A DNA stretch of 64,000 bases from Plectrocnemia conspersa (Eukaryota > Arthropoda > Insecta > Trichoptera > Polycentropodidae): positions 558,001 through 622,000 of the forward strand of contig VTFK01000274.1 of assembly GCA_009617715.1 (NCBI GenBank), in the 5' to 3' direction. This document shows, one piece after another, positions 46,375 through 58,399 of this stretch (position 1 is the stretch's first letter; each line of letters starts with the position of its first letter). Below the pieces are notes generated by a model. That model did no database searches. It was not told where the DNA came from and was given only the letters and a program-made list of their open reading frames with translations. Position numbers and translations under genes: made by a program.

Positions 46375-46837
46375 AAGAAAACGGGCCCGGGCAACTAGGC
46401 ATCTAAGCTAGCGAATGGTTGTTTAATGCTTAAATCTAGGCATCTTGGTTAACCAATGATTATTTTACGCTTCGCGCTCTTAAGCTCACGGTCAAGCCTC
46501 ATAATATCGCACTTGTTGCTCAAAACAATGATTTTTGCCGGTGTAACCATGCCTCAATATTTACCTAACAACTTTTACTTAATTGCTATATTATTAGTGA
46601 GCATAAAGCGTTTCAAAAATCAGAAATGCTAATATATACGTAATAAAGAAATATTGCTACTGTCTAAATATCCGACATTTTATTTTTATTTTTAATTATA
46701 AATCTGTACATTATGACTTGACAGGGTTTTTTTTAATGCGTTACGATGATCATTATACAAACAATAATTATACAAATTACATTTTAAAAAAATATATAAA
46801 AACAGTTTTTGTGCACACAAAATAGATGTGTACGATC

Positions 46838-47112
46838 CCATTTTATTTTTTCCAACTCGCCGAAAAATTATTGTGCTTGGCAAGCTTGTTGAGAAGCTGG
46901 ATGGTTCGCGCAAGAGGAGCGTTCTCTAGCACTGACGTCCTGGCCACAGCGGCTGAGAATAAGGGACGCGATCGCGACTCTCTAGGGTACTTTAAAACTC
47001 GAAGCCGAAAGTTGCCGTTGTCGGATTGTCGACACTGTCCCTTAACAACTTTTAAAAGTGCTTCATCCTTAATAGCGGTGTTTCGAGAAGTATCTCACTT
47101 TTTATCTAAAAA
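46838..47112 (-). pseudogene. Possible LINE 3'-end coding relic
   Basis: One minus-strand frame is open for about 88 codons without a start: DTSRNTAIKDEALLKVVKGQ, then ESRSRPLFSAAVARTSVLEN and APLARTIQLLNKLAKHNNFS, ending at a stop. The pattern R....(A)RT..L.N.P..R...L.N resembles the extreme C-terminus of several LINE proteins. No RT catalytic motif remains. Opposed plus frames also exist, so this is tentative. Confidence 0.35.
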
Positions 47113-47147
47113 CTAAGCAAAAAATATCTAAAATCTTCTATATTAAG

Positions 47148-48910
47148 TACACCCATACCTCGCTTTACGGCCTAGATACGTTCCACGAAACTTGGCCGCA
47201 AAGCGAAAAGCCGTATAACGAATCAACTATTCTAATACAAATTCATACAAATTCAATGGGATCGGTTCCAAATTTGTTAAATATGTAACATGGTTTATCA
47301 TTTAAAATGCATTTTATCTTTTTATTTCATTTAAATCAAAAATACATACATAACAAGTACATACATTTGTACATAAAATAATAACAGACTCCAAAAACCA
47401 ACAATAATCCATAAACAAAAATGAAACAACTTCATGTTACATAATAATATGTGTAGGAACACATACATAATTTTTTTTAAATGACTAATCTAAAGACGAT
47501 GAAGAAATGGTAACCTGCAGATCACTGTCGTTCTCATTTTTCGCTGGTAAGGATGGGCCTGGCTTAAAAAAATTGTCCAACGTTGTTTGTCTTTCCTTTT
47601 TGTCTCTTTCGTTCTTCAGTGATTAATAACAGCTAATGGCTGAGTTAATTCCTCGAGAAACTTTAGCGCTACGTTCGACGTCAGGATCGTTTTCAAGGAA
47701 AATGTTCATTCCTTGTTCGAAATAGGAAAAAGCTTTTGACAATTTTTTTGATGTTAGCTGTTTGGATACAACAGGCTCTGTCTCTTCATCAAATGCCGGT
47801 TCTGCTTGCAACTGAATGAGTTCCTTATATGAAAGGGGTTCCCTATCAGCTTCAAGTAGATCAAGCACATCACGTTCGTTCAAACCTTCAAAGTCGAGAT
47901 CATCTGCTAGATCCAAAATGTTTTGCCTAATTTCAGGAAGACAATTAACTTCTGCATCAGTACTTTTTACACATTCTGGCCATATTTTTTTCCAAACATG
48001 GTTCATTGTTGTTAATTTTAATTCCATCCGTGATTCACTGATGCTGTCAACAGCATCCTTGATGTTATAGTTTTTCCAAAATGTTTTAATTGAAGATTTA
48101 CCATCGGTTGCCCTTATAAGTTGTTGGAAAGTTCGGCGTAGGTAATATGCCTTAAAAGTGGCTATTGCACCCTGATTGGTTGGATCAGAGCTGTTGTATT
48201 TTTCGGAAGGTACTCAATCATGACATCTTCAGATAGTTCGGATAAATTAGTAGGATGCCCTGGTCCATTATCCAAAATTAGCAAAGCCTTGTTGCTTAAG
48301 TTATTGTCTCGCAAATATTTTTTTCACTTCTGTGCAAAGGTGATTTTTGAACCAATCCTCTAAAGTAGCTTTAGTCATCCAAGCTTTCTTGTTGGATCTC
48401 CATATGACGGGTAATTGATTTTTATTTAGTCCTTTAAGAGGCCTTGGATTTTCGGGCAAATATATTAAAAGTGGTTTTAGCTTAAAATCACCCGCGGCAT
48501 TTGCACCAAGTAGCAAAGTTAATCGTTCTTTAGACACCTTATAACCAGGCGCAGATTTTTCGGTTTTTGAAATGTACGTGCAATCTGTCATTCGCTTCCA
48601 ATAAAGCCCTGTTTCGTCTACGTTAAGCACTTGTTCAGGTTTATGACCACCTCTTTCAATAATTCCCTTTAAAATGTTGGGATATTCCTTAGATGCGGCC
48701 TCATCGGCGCTAGCTGCTTCACCTTTCATTTTAAAATTATGCAAATTGAATCTATTTTTAAATTTTTTAAAAAATCGACATCGAAAAAAAGTTTTTTTGC
48801 CGTTATAGCGAAACATTTTAGGCTGTATATCGAAAACGTGTCTTAATTAAAGAGGGCCGTTATAGCGAAAGGCCGTATAAAGAGCGGCCGTATATCGAGG
48901 TATGGGTGTA
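47148..48910 (-). mobile_element. Tigger/pogo element with matching ends and TA flanks
   Basis: The ends read CACCCATACCTCG inward from both sides (left from 47150, right inverted from 48908), with about 20 of 23 bases matching. TA lies outside each end (47148-47149 and 48909-48910), the expected pogo/Tigger duplication. Just inside are repeated words: GCCGTTATAGCGAAA at 48799 and 48856, GCCGTATAAAG at 48872, GCCGTATATCG at 48887, and GCCGTATAACG near 47210. The element is about 1.76 kb and carries a shortened transposase on the minus strand. Confidence 0.93.
47485..48816 (-). pseudogene. Tigger-type transposase, truncated and frame-broken
   Basis: The minus strand reads FKNRFNLHNFKMKGEAASAD, then EQVLNVDETGLYWKRM (first catalytic Asp), KLKPLLIYLPENPRPLKG, LLILDNGPGHP (second Asp), PKNTTALIQP and GAIATFKAYYLRRTF, then an acidic tail. 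The MDQ normally found between IQP and G is disrupted by a 4-base loss near 48183, removing the third catalytic Asp. An extra A in a run near 48318 shifts frame earlier; the two changes together restore phase. TAA at 47623-47625 truncates the tail. In the same frame, QTTLDNFFK (47563-47589) fits the PCNA-binding PIP box, then a stop at 47485. The CENP-B-type DNA-binding half (about 150 residues in the family) is missing; terminal repeat sequence supplies the apparent start MFRYNGKK. Confidence 0.9.
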
Positions 48911-51793
48911 TTTATAAGAGATAAAATCGTGCTTTAAATTTCAAGTTGCAGTTTGAAAGTAAAGAATAACTTGTCAAAATAAGAGCTGCATATTTCGCAT
49001 CAAAATCATGATAAGTATTTAAATTACTACCCTAAATAAATAGACTTGTAAATTAAAATTTTCACGCAAAAAATAAATATAAAAAATTTAATATATATGC
49101 AAAACATTAAAAAGTGATACATATATTATTTGCATAATCCGAATATTTAAGTTGCGAATAGTAAAATAGGCCAAATATATTCGAATATTCGAGTTGGAAT
49201 CTCTAGAATCTAGAATTCTAGATAATAGCTTTACTGATCGTTTCAAAGTAATTGCCTATACAATAATAATATTACCGACAGTTTATTTATTTACTGACCA
49301 TTAGCTTTATTTATTTACTATAAATTATGATTTATACTACACTCTAGATATCGCAATTTAAATCTGAGATTTATTGATGAAAAAAGTAGAAAAGGTGTGT
49401 GGTTTATAAATCTCTAAAAGTATTCTTTAATTAAAAATATTTACGGTAAGACTATTGCTACAATTTTATGTTAATTATGAATATTTTTTTATAGTAAAAA
49501 ATCATATTTTTTTATTGCTCACCATGTGAACAAATTTAAAATTATATCTATAGTTTGTATGCATTACCTGACGAATAAATATGGCTTATTAAGATAAGTA
49601 GATATCAAACGATATATTAAATTAAATAATAAAATAAACGATCAAATTTTAAAAGAGAGAAAAAAATATATTTCAGATCGACTCGATTTTATCGTATCAA
49701 TTTATTTTTGGAGGCTTATTGTGATCCGATTAGAGCGGCTTTATTTCATAATAACATCCGTAGAGGAAATTTTTACATTTTAAATCCCATCCTTCCTTCC
49801 TCTGTGGCTTTATTTGTTTCATCCACAGAAAAAATGAAATGCACTTAAAACGAGAAAACATTTTCATATCATTGCTTATCCACGTATTCCATGACATATA
49901 ATAAATATTTATGTATGCTCATATCGTTCGGTTCTTACAATATATGAAGGTAATGCAAGGTGTCAAGGTTTTACGATGATTATCTTTCCATCGATTATTC
50001 AACTTCTACATAAAAGTATTGTGTTATTTATAGATACAAAATAAACATATATCAAATTTCAATTACATTTAATGATCACATCACATAAAAAGACAACACA
50101 TCGAAACATAATTTGACATGCGATACTTGTGCGTAAATAATAATAACGCCGGGAACGTGAATTCGATAATGGTTTAATTTTTCGAGCAGTTATGATTTAT
50201 GTGCTTTATCTGAAGGCATTGTTCGCTGTATGGAGATCAAGTGGGGTTACTATTTGAATACAATGGCAACGGAGATAACGCGGAGGCTGTGCAAGTGTAT
50301 ATAAATCAAATACATGCGGATTTAAAAAGTCTTCCTAAACACCCCGTTGTATATAACAAGTCTGGCGGTATCAATCTATCGCATCATCTGAGCAATTAGG
50401 GTCCACATCTACGATAATATATTAACTAGGAAATTGTGATTCCAAAGACCGGTTTTGCGCTGTTTGGTGAACACGTTGAAGGTGTGCAGAGTTCTGATTG
50501 AATAATTTTTATTGCTGTATTGAATTCTTAAAAATTTCAATATATGTTTTATTAATGTCAGAGTAAAGGAAATATTATATGTTCATTCAATTATGAACCT
50601 CTTTCGTATGAGTGATATGCATAGATTTAAAAGGAAATCAGTTAATCGACGTGTAGTTAAATATACTTTGAGATAAATTATCTGCGACAGGTTATTCGCA
50701 GCATGAGTTAGAAACAGTTAAAGGAACTCTCGCTATCCAGTGGTAAACGGAATAATTGAAAAGCTTTTACATATTATTAATAGCAATTTTATCTTAATGC
50801 GTATACGTATACTTTTTTATTAAATTAAGTAATTTCGAGAAGTTCTACGTTATATTATAAATATATTATACACCTACCTGTTAATGTTTTTCAAACTTTT
50901 CAACATCAATTATGAATATTTATGGCCTCTTCTTTGTTTACCTCGAATCTGAGTCTCCGCTTATTAGGTTATAAATATCAGCATTACAATAAAAGTTCTT
51001 ACATAATTTTAAGAATATGCACGGTTCATATAACCACCCGACCTTGATACATTAATTACCGAAACGTTTTAATCAACTATTTGCCTTACTAATGAACTTA
51101 CTCTTGGCAATTAAATGAGTTTGTTGAATAAAGCGCTTCTCGTTACTGTATCCCGTTGCTAATTAATTACATCATGGATGTATATTTTTTATGTCAAAAG
51201 AAAAATACATTCACATATCTACGTTAGATATCTAGGTATAAAACGCCTTTTATGTAACGTGTTCATTGACTACTGGATTTAGACGTATCGGTAGTTAAAC
51301 TATCGTTTAACAGCGTCGAGTCTCTAATGGCCCTAGGTGTATTCTGAAACGCATTAATGATGCACTTTGAAACATTGGACGTTGGAGTAGTGAGTTGAAC
51401 CGTTTCATTCATACAGCGAGATGTTGCTGTTCAGTTTTAATGTAACTGTTGAAAAATTCGTATTGAAGTTGTTTTGGTTTCATCATTATTAAATAATTAC
51501 TTTTTGTTTAATAAAATGAAAGAAAACTAAACATATTTTGTATATATTATATATGTGCTAGGCAAAAAAATTCAATATATGTATGTATGACGCTGCAGCT
51601 CCAGCATTGGAGTAAAGATGCTTTTAATAAATAATACTCGAGCGAAGCTCGTACAGCTGTCAGTCTATGTCTAGTAAGGTAGCGCATGCATCGTGTTTTT
51701 GTCAGACGTCACAGAGGATGGGCGAATATTAAAGTTTGCCGTAAATTAAAGAAAACCTCGACAGAAACTGTTGAAAACTGTATCTGCTATTTA
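48911..51793. other. No recognised gene
   Basis: Mostly AT-rich. Slightly CG-richer patches lie at 50130-50470 and 51230-51440. No motif-bearing frame, splice-flanked segment or transposon end was found. Confidence 0.35.
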
Positions 51794-51973
51794 GTTTAAC
51801 CCTGGGGTGGCCAACCCGCGGGCCCGCCTTGAACATTTTTCATGTAACATTTTTGGAGTGCAATTTTGCACTCCAAAAATGTCTATAGTGTATCTAAATC
51901 TAATATGGGGATATATAATTTGATGGCCCGCGGAGTTATGATGCATTTCAAAGCTTAAATCCCTGGTTTAACC
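51794..51973. mobile_element. 164-bp hAT MITE with perfect 8-bp target duplications
   Basis: The element spans 51802-51965, starting CTGGGGTGGCCAACCCGCGG and ending TTAAATCCCTG (inverted, CAGGGATTTAA). GTTTAACC flanks both sides (51794-51801 and 51966-51973). GGCCCGC/GGCCCGCGG words near both ends are typical of hAT non-autonomous elements. It contains the 17-bp hairpin at 51847-51882. Confidence 0.9.
51847..51882. repeat. Perfect 17-bp hairpin inside the hAT MITE
   Basis: ACATTTTTGGAGTGCAA and TTGCACTCCAAAAATGT are exact reverse complements separated by only two bases. Confidence 0.92.
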
Positions 51974-52894
51974 AGTACTGCGAATGCGGTACAAATATAC
52001 CTGACTCCGATTGATAAATATTATTAGCTATTTAATTTCATAAAGACTCGTTTTGATCAGTGGCGCAATACTCATTTGTCTACCTTTATATTATTATTTA
52101 ATTATAACATAGTTTGTCGTTGAACAACGATAGGCGGCACGATTTATGATTCACGAATCATTTTTTTTATAAAAGTTAATTTTTTTTTAAATATACATAG
52201 GTACAATGATAGCATACAAACATATTAAATGCACAATACTGGTTCATGACCATTTCCATTGTTGACAAAAAAATAAAATTAGTAATCCGTAAGCATAGTA
52301 AAAATTCAAGGAAAAATACATAAAACTTTTTACAAATTTAAAAAAGAAAGGAGAAAAAATTATAATAAAATATACATACATATATAAAATATAACACACA
52401 AAATTAATGATAATTATTACAAGTTTAGTTGGTAAAGCTATACATAATTATCATCATAATCAATAAATATATAGCTAACAGCAAACGACTGTTGAAGCAC
52501 AAAATCGTTTCTTACTAATTATTATTTGGAAGATATCAGTTTCGAGATTCGTTCCAAGTGGTGTGACTTTGTAACTCCAATTTATTTAATTAATTTATCG
52601 TGAATTAATAAAAATACGTGTCTCTAGTGATTATTAATAGCTATTGAATGTTTGTGGTTATTGTGCAACACTTGTTGTCATACACAATTTATGTATCCTT
52701 ATTGACGCTAAACTATGCATTCTAGTTTCTTGATGTTTTTAATTTTTCGTGAAGCAATAATTTTTATTTTCATGTATTACGAAAAATTTGGATAAATAAA
52801 AAAATATGTAATATTTAGTATGTGATATTATATTATTGATGAACAGATAACTAGATGATCGTTTAAATAAAATCAATTGGATGATGATTTGTTG
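51974..52894. other. AT-rich stretch, no gene seen
   Basis: Simple A/T-rich sequence with no recognisable frame. The left part of a 97-codon minus frame (52739-53032) enters repeat R2 and has no motif. Confidence 0.4.
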
Positions 52895-53490
52895 ACGATA
52901 ATAGACGCATATAATCAAAGGACCACAACGGATCGATCTACTTTGATTCGTTACAGAGCTTAAAGTTTTTTCGAGCTCCCGAATCGTAGAGAAAGTTGTT
53001 AATAACAGCTCTTGACTCTTTACATTTTTCATATTTTGATCAAAATAAAGATAAAAAAACTTCCTAAATTATTCGCCGACAGGCAAATTTTATGACGTAA
53101 CGCTGTGGAAAGCCCCCATAAATTTTTGTAATCTACCGATTCCCACGCGGAGCGATGTATTTGTATTTGCTTATAAATGTTATATTTTATTTAGATTACC
53201 AAAGCAAAGTTATGGCCTATTAAAAGTTGAGAAAACCGTTTTTTGCCATTCAATTACTTTTAATCTCTATTAAAAGCTTCCAAAAAACATCTGATACGGA
53301 CCCACACTTTTTTATGCAGTGGCTAAAAAAATGCAGCAGTTCTTAAACATTTGAAAATATTCGTATAAATTTATTTTTTAATAAAAAACGGCTTTATGTA
53401 AATTCTCGAGAAATATTTTTTTTTAATTTGGCGTTTTTCTCGAAAAAATTTCGGGAAATAATTTTTGAGTAGTAAAACTACGCTAAACAT
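52895..53490 (+). repeat. Repeat R2, copy 2
   Basis: Partner of 4557-5150 in the same orientation, clearly diverged. The right end has TTCTCGAGAAAT and TTTTGAGTAGTAAAACTA, corresponding to TTTCTCGAGTAGAAACACTA in copy 1. The palindromic left end of copy 1 is not evident here. Confidence 0.6.
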
Positions 53491-55560
53491 ATTGTCGTAT
53501 GAAAGATCTCATTTTTATTGTTAAAATAAACATATTATTTACAAGATAGGGTTTATAGGGATTATAGTTTTTTTTAAATCCATCTTAAAAATACGGTTAA
53601 AGTAGATTTCCGTTCGAAACGTTTATGCTAGTATATATAATATAACACAACTCATTATTTAACTAAATTATTTATATTTATTGCTATCTTATTAGTGATT
53701 TTGTATTCTCCAAATGCTGGTAATTGAGTTATTCATTAATAAAGAGACGATTCACAAATATTTTATATTGATTTGAAAATATATAGAAAATATGATACTA
53801 GCTAATTTTTATTGTTTATCGAAATAGATCAACATATTTCTTAAAGGTTTTTCTCTGTATATATGTGAAAAAGTAACAAACATGTAACCGTCAAATAAAA
53901 GCGGTTTTTAAACGCGATTGTTGGGTTTTCAAAAGATTTTAAAACGTTGTATAAGTAGATTACGTTGAATTGTAATCTTAAATTTAATTGGCCATCCACC
54001 AATTACTAATACAAAATATTTAAGCTATCACTGATTTTGTACTTGACACTGTTAAATACAATACATAAAGCGCGCATTTTAAATTAAGTTTGCTACAAGA
54101 ATGGCAATTTATTAACAAAATTTCGTCGCACTTCAAGAACCCCTCATCAACTTGTCCCTTGTCAGAACTCCATTTTTTTTATTATTGCATCTCCTCGAGT
54201 GCCCTCGAAAAACCGTTGTTCACGGCTCAACAATTTTCCTGCTTTCCGTTTTTTAACAGATTCGACGTGGATAAATTATTCTCTAGACTTTGATTAATTC
54301 GAGTGTCCCTTCGTCAAAAAGATAATTTAACCAATTCCATCGATTTGATGCTTAATTGAATTGTATTTAAATACACAAAGTATACAAAGTATTTTCGGAC
54401 ATCAATTAGTAGCTATTCATCAATCAATTCCGCTTTGGAAATTTTCTTAATGACTCAACATATCTCACACAAGTGCCACTAATGCATCTTGTCTCAGAGA
54501 CGGTCACAAATTTAACGCTTCACTCGCTTCGTTTTGGTTTTTTGTAATTGGTTGCAGTCTATTAACGAATTGTATATAGGCAAATGAGTAAGATTAATAT
54601 TAGATATCCTAAAACGGTAGTACAATTTGTCTTTTTTTTTATTATTATTTCATATTAACAGATTAAAACATAGATTTTGGTTTACTAAATAATACTGTAG
54701 CTTTTCATAATCAATATCTTTAATTTTCATTTTACAGATTTTATTAAAACTAGTTTGTGACTTTTGTGCCACTTGTATTAGAAGCAAAAAAATAACGTAA
54801 AGTATGATTTATTTATTTGCCATCTGAAAACTTTGGAAATCGGACATTTCAAAAGCACCAACCTAGCATTATTTATTAATAATCAATATTTGACGGGTCG
54901 TCACCGGGCTGACCTCATATCGAATCTCTCGAAAATTCGTGATATAAACGAAGTTAACTCGGATACTAATAACTTTGATACCCTACGCGAATGGAACTGA
55001 ACCAAACTTTGTCGTGTAGTACAACTAATCTACCCCTACCGCTAAACCCCCCGTCGGCTAGGGCGTATAGCAGAACAACACACCTAATGTGATTAGGGGA
55101 AACTTTTATTGTAAATAATTTGTGTTTGAAAATTAAATTTTGTTCGGAGCTAGTTTTGGCCGTAGGTGACGTCGTCGGTTTAGTTGGCAAGAAAATTATT
55201 GCTTCGCCAAATAATTACACAGCGCTCTTAATGCTAATGCGATTGGGTTTTGTTAATTAACGCCAGGTTTAGCTGAAATGTTAAACAATAATGTGTTTTG
55301 TTTATATTGTACAATATAATATGTTTAATTTGTTAAGTAATCGGGGGGGGAATGTTAAGCGTTTGCTTTATATTTAAGGATATTTAAAATTAATTAAGTA
55401 ACAGTATTTTATTTATTTATATTTTTTATTACAAATTTGATCATTATGATTATACAATTAAACATTAAAAAAATATAAAAACATCAACAAAAATATACTT
55501 GTGTTTGGCATGCTCGTTACGAAGTTGTATAAAAATATTATAGCTATCCTTACCGATAAC
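53491..55560. other. No gene; CpG-raised patches at 54120-54560 and 54890-55190
   Basis: The two patches have short motif-free frames on both strands (54090-54293 plus, 54966-55190 minus). Elsewhere the DNA is AT-rich. GGGGGGGAATG at 55344 is an isolated homopolymer. Confidence 0.3.
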
Positions 55561-55814
55561 ACTACGGACTTCTGATACGAGATTATTGGTCAAAGTATAT
55601 TCAAATCGAATTTTGGTCAATAGGAGGGCGCAAAAACAATTATTACTTCTCAGAAGTCAAAAATTCACGTCAAAAGCAATAAAATCGTGACTGCTCTGAC
55701 GCGATTTTATTGCTTTTGACGTGGATTTTTGACTTCTGAGAAGGTATAATTGTTTTTTTGCGCTCTCCTATTGGTCAAAATTCGATTTAGATATGCTTTA
55801 TTCGATTCTCACTT
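55561..55814. mobile_element. Palindromic MITE family P, full copy 4
   Basis: Two arms of about 110-120 bp pair across a short centre (ACTGCTCTGACGC). The left arm has TTTTGGTCAATAGGAG, CAGAAGTCAAAAATTCACGT and CAAAAGCAATAAAATCG. The right arm has the complements in reverse order and ends TTTATTCGATTCTCACTTA. Apart from the centre and the outer 30 bases it is nearly perfect. Confidence 0.88.
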
Positions 55815-55997
55815 ATCGAATATAGCAATATTGTTTTTGAATGTCCCAATATTCTTAACCATTAACTGATTTTAAAAGTATCATTTCAGGCTTATCATTA
55901 AAAACTCATTACGAATATCAAATGGTTTCATAAATCTCTTTAGGCAATCCTTGCGAAAACCATATTGGTTTTGTATATTGTGTTCAACATTTTTATC

Positions 55998-56640
55998 CTA
56001 ACAAAATTGCTTAAAGATACGTTTACATTTGGCATTTGCTTTGATAAAGGTAAAACATTTTATAAATGAATACATTATCTCATTTAAGTCAAGTGAAAGC
56101 TTTCTTGAAAATAAATTTTCTTTGTGAATAACAAAATGTACAATCAACATGTCTGGGTTGTCATCCTTCATTAATTTCAAACAACCGCGTTTCTTGCTCA
56201 TCATAGAAGGAGCGCCATCTGCAGTACATGGTGTTATATTTTTCATTAGTACCTGAGTTTTATCTAAATATATTTGATTTGATTGTATATATCAATAGCA
56301 GTACTTGTGGTTTTCAATGTTTCACATAACAACATCTCTTCATTAAATTCACCACTGTCAATATATTTTACATAAGCCATCAAAGTTGATTCATCCATCT
56401 ATAACAAGAATTTTATTGCTCTTAACTTTTCAATTAGCTGTGTTTCTACATCCATTGCAATCTCATATATTCTCTTACTAACAGTACTATTGCTTGGTGG
56501 CATTTCTTTCACATCTTTGTCATCTTTTTCCAGAATATTTTTGGCTGGTTTGATTTTTTCCAAATTTAGCTACGAGCAGAGAAATTTTATGACTAGCTTC
56601 AAATAGCATTTCCTTCAGAAAACAATGAATTTATTATTAT
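55998..56640 (-). pseudogene. hAT transposase relic, ZBED5/SCAND3 type
   Basis: The minus strand reads SHKISLLVAKFGK, then KEMPPSNSTVSKRIYEIAMD, VETQLIEKLRAIKFLL, a stop, MDESTLMAYVKYIDSGEFNE and EEMLLCETLKTTSTAIDIY. A frame change leads to the open part 55998-56246 with CTADGAPSMMSKKRGCLKLM, IVHFVIHKENLFSRKLS and AKCKRIFKQFC. ZBED5/SCAND3/FAM200-like proteins of hAT origin have exactly this order: LP.S...V..RI..., (L)DEST, then TDGAP.M.G...G and H..IHRE.L.SK. The first catalytic Asp (DEST) and the TDGA-region Asp are retained. The N-terminal zinc finger and the C-terminal dimerisation domain are not seen. It is dead because of stops and frame breaks. Confidence 0.82.
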
Positions 56641-57332
56641 TATTATTTTAAATTTATTCTTTATATTATTAGATTGCTTCAAATCATAGTTCACACAAGT
56701 GCCATATTTCGGTGATAGCCAGCCCTCTTTCAGACCCATTAGCAACGTGTTTCGCTTCAGTATACTGCGTGGACTGATGCTAAGCATAACCTCCTACCTA
56801 GACAGTCGCGAATAACAGCCACCACCTACATGTCATATTATATTTATATCTGGCGCGTTTAGGTTAAGTGCTTTTTTTGTTGTTATTGGGATTTAACGTT
56901 TTCCTGCACCACTAGCGATTCTAGAAAAATAATTCATAATAAATTTACATAAAAAAATAATATCGAAAAACACTCAAACTAATAAAGTTCGCTGAAAATG
57001 TGCTAGAGGTAAATATTAATAGCGAAACAAATATGGAGCAAAATAAATTTATATCATGGATGAAAATTAAAAAAAACTTGCGATTAATTACATATTAGAA
57101 ATAATAAATGCGGAATTTCGCGTGCGGTAATTTATAGCAAACATACTATACAAAAAATAGCTATTATTATCGAATTACTGGTATTTCTGTGCGGAATTTT
57201 GCGGTACATTCCTTATTTTTTGTATAAATAGTTTAAAATGTGGACGTACAACTTAAAATGTAGACGTGCAAAGGTGCTTAGCTGAATCTTATTGGACATC
57301 AAATGTATGGCATATCAACTTTAGTTATTTTA
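56641..57332. other. No gene; possible hAT flank
   Basis: 56882-56917 inverted reads CTAGTGGTGCAGGAAAACG, which could be the 5' terminus of the adjoining hAT, but no opposite end or duplication could be found. The remainder is AT-rich. Confidence 0.3.
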
Positions 57333-57411
57333 AGCTTTAGAAGTCCAAAGCCATATATGTCATCCTTAAAATCGTTTTACAACTGCAGTCCAAAGACATG
57401 TATGTCATGCC
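57333..57411 (-). repeat. Repeat R6, copy 2
   Basis: Reverse-complement match to 37070-37145. On the plus strand it has CTTTAGAAGTCCAAAGCCAT and GCAGTCCAAAGACATG. It is followed about 170 bp later by repeat R4 copy 2. Confidence 0.7.
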
Positions 57412-57577
57412 AAATATACATTCTATTTTCTGAAGCCATTTTAAATGATTTTATGATACAATTTCCAGTATTTTATTTCATAAGAATTTATACCCTTGAA
57501 TTTGGCCAGAAAAATGCATGTCATTTAATGAAATACTATGAATCCTGATGACATGGATAAAATTAAAAAAACGACCA

Positions 57578-58397
57578 CTGACTGACAAACTTTCACCCTC
57601 CTGGAAAAATCTGACATGACGTCCCTGCAATATACGGCCAGCTGTCACAATACTTGTCAATGTAAACCATTATTTTTTGTTTGTAAAGGTCTCTGCTGTT
57701 TATGCAGTCGAGGGATCGTCGGTAGGTCGTAAAACCTAATTGATCTCTTAACGTGTTTATGCGACAAGTCATATTCTCACAGTCAATGCGCCAATTTCAA
57801 TAAGTGCTTTTTATACCTAGGCGGGTAGTTGCCATATCGATAAAAGATAAACTTTAAATAATACATATTTTAAAAATGATTTTCAAGTTGAAATAATTTA
57901 GTTTTATATTGTCTGATTTAATATAATACAGCAATATTCTTCTCATGCGTATTAATTGAGCGAATATAGAAAGGACTTTTTTTAATATTATTTAGGAATA
58001 GCTTCGTTTATTTTTAATTTAAACTGCGAAAGGTTTATAAATATTTTTTAAGTTACAACAGTTGACGAGACATTTTTTGTATTAAATTGCTATTATGATA
58101 TAAATATGTCGTTAGTTGCTGTGCGCTGCATCGTAAAACCTCCATGTCCTCTCAAATATCGAGTTGAACTATTAAAGAATTAAGGTGACTGTTTGGCTTA
58201 ACCAAAAATTAACATCAAAGTGGGAAGTCTGCTTATTTTTATACGTTGAAATGTAATTTGTGTTGATTCTGCGTAAGTTACGCTGCATTTAAATTAAGGT
58301 TTCAGTTTAATGATTTTATATGGCAGCATTACTAGAAAAATAGATAATTTTAATAATCTAGCTTTCTTTAATTATTAACCAATTTGTATGATTTGTG
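57578..58397 (+). repeat. Repeat R4, copy 2 (about 820 bp)
   Basis: Colinear with 27533-28418. It lacks roughly 60 bases around CGTAACAAAAAACTTGTCTG and AATAAACCCAGATCC present in copy 1. No coding motif is seen in either copy. Confidence 0.8.
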
Positions 58398-58399
58398 AA

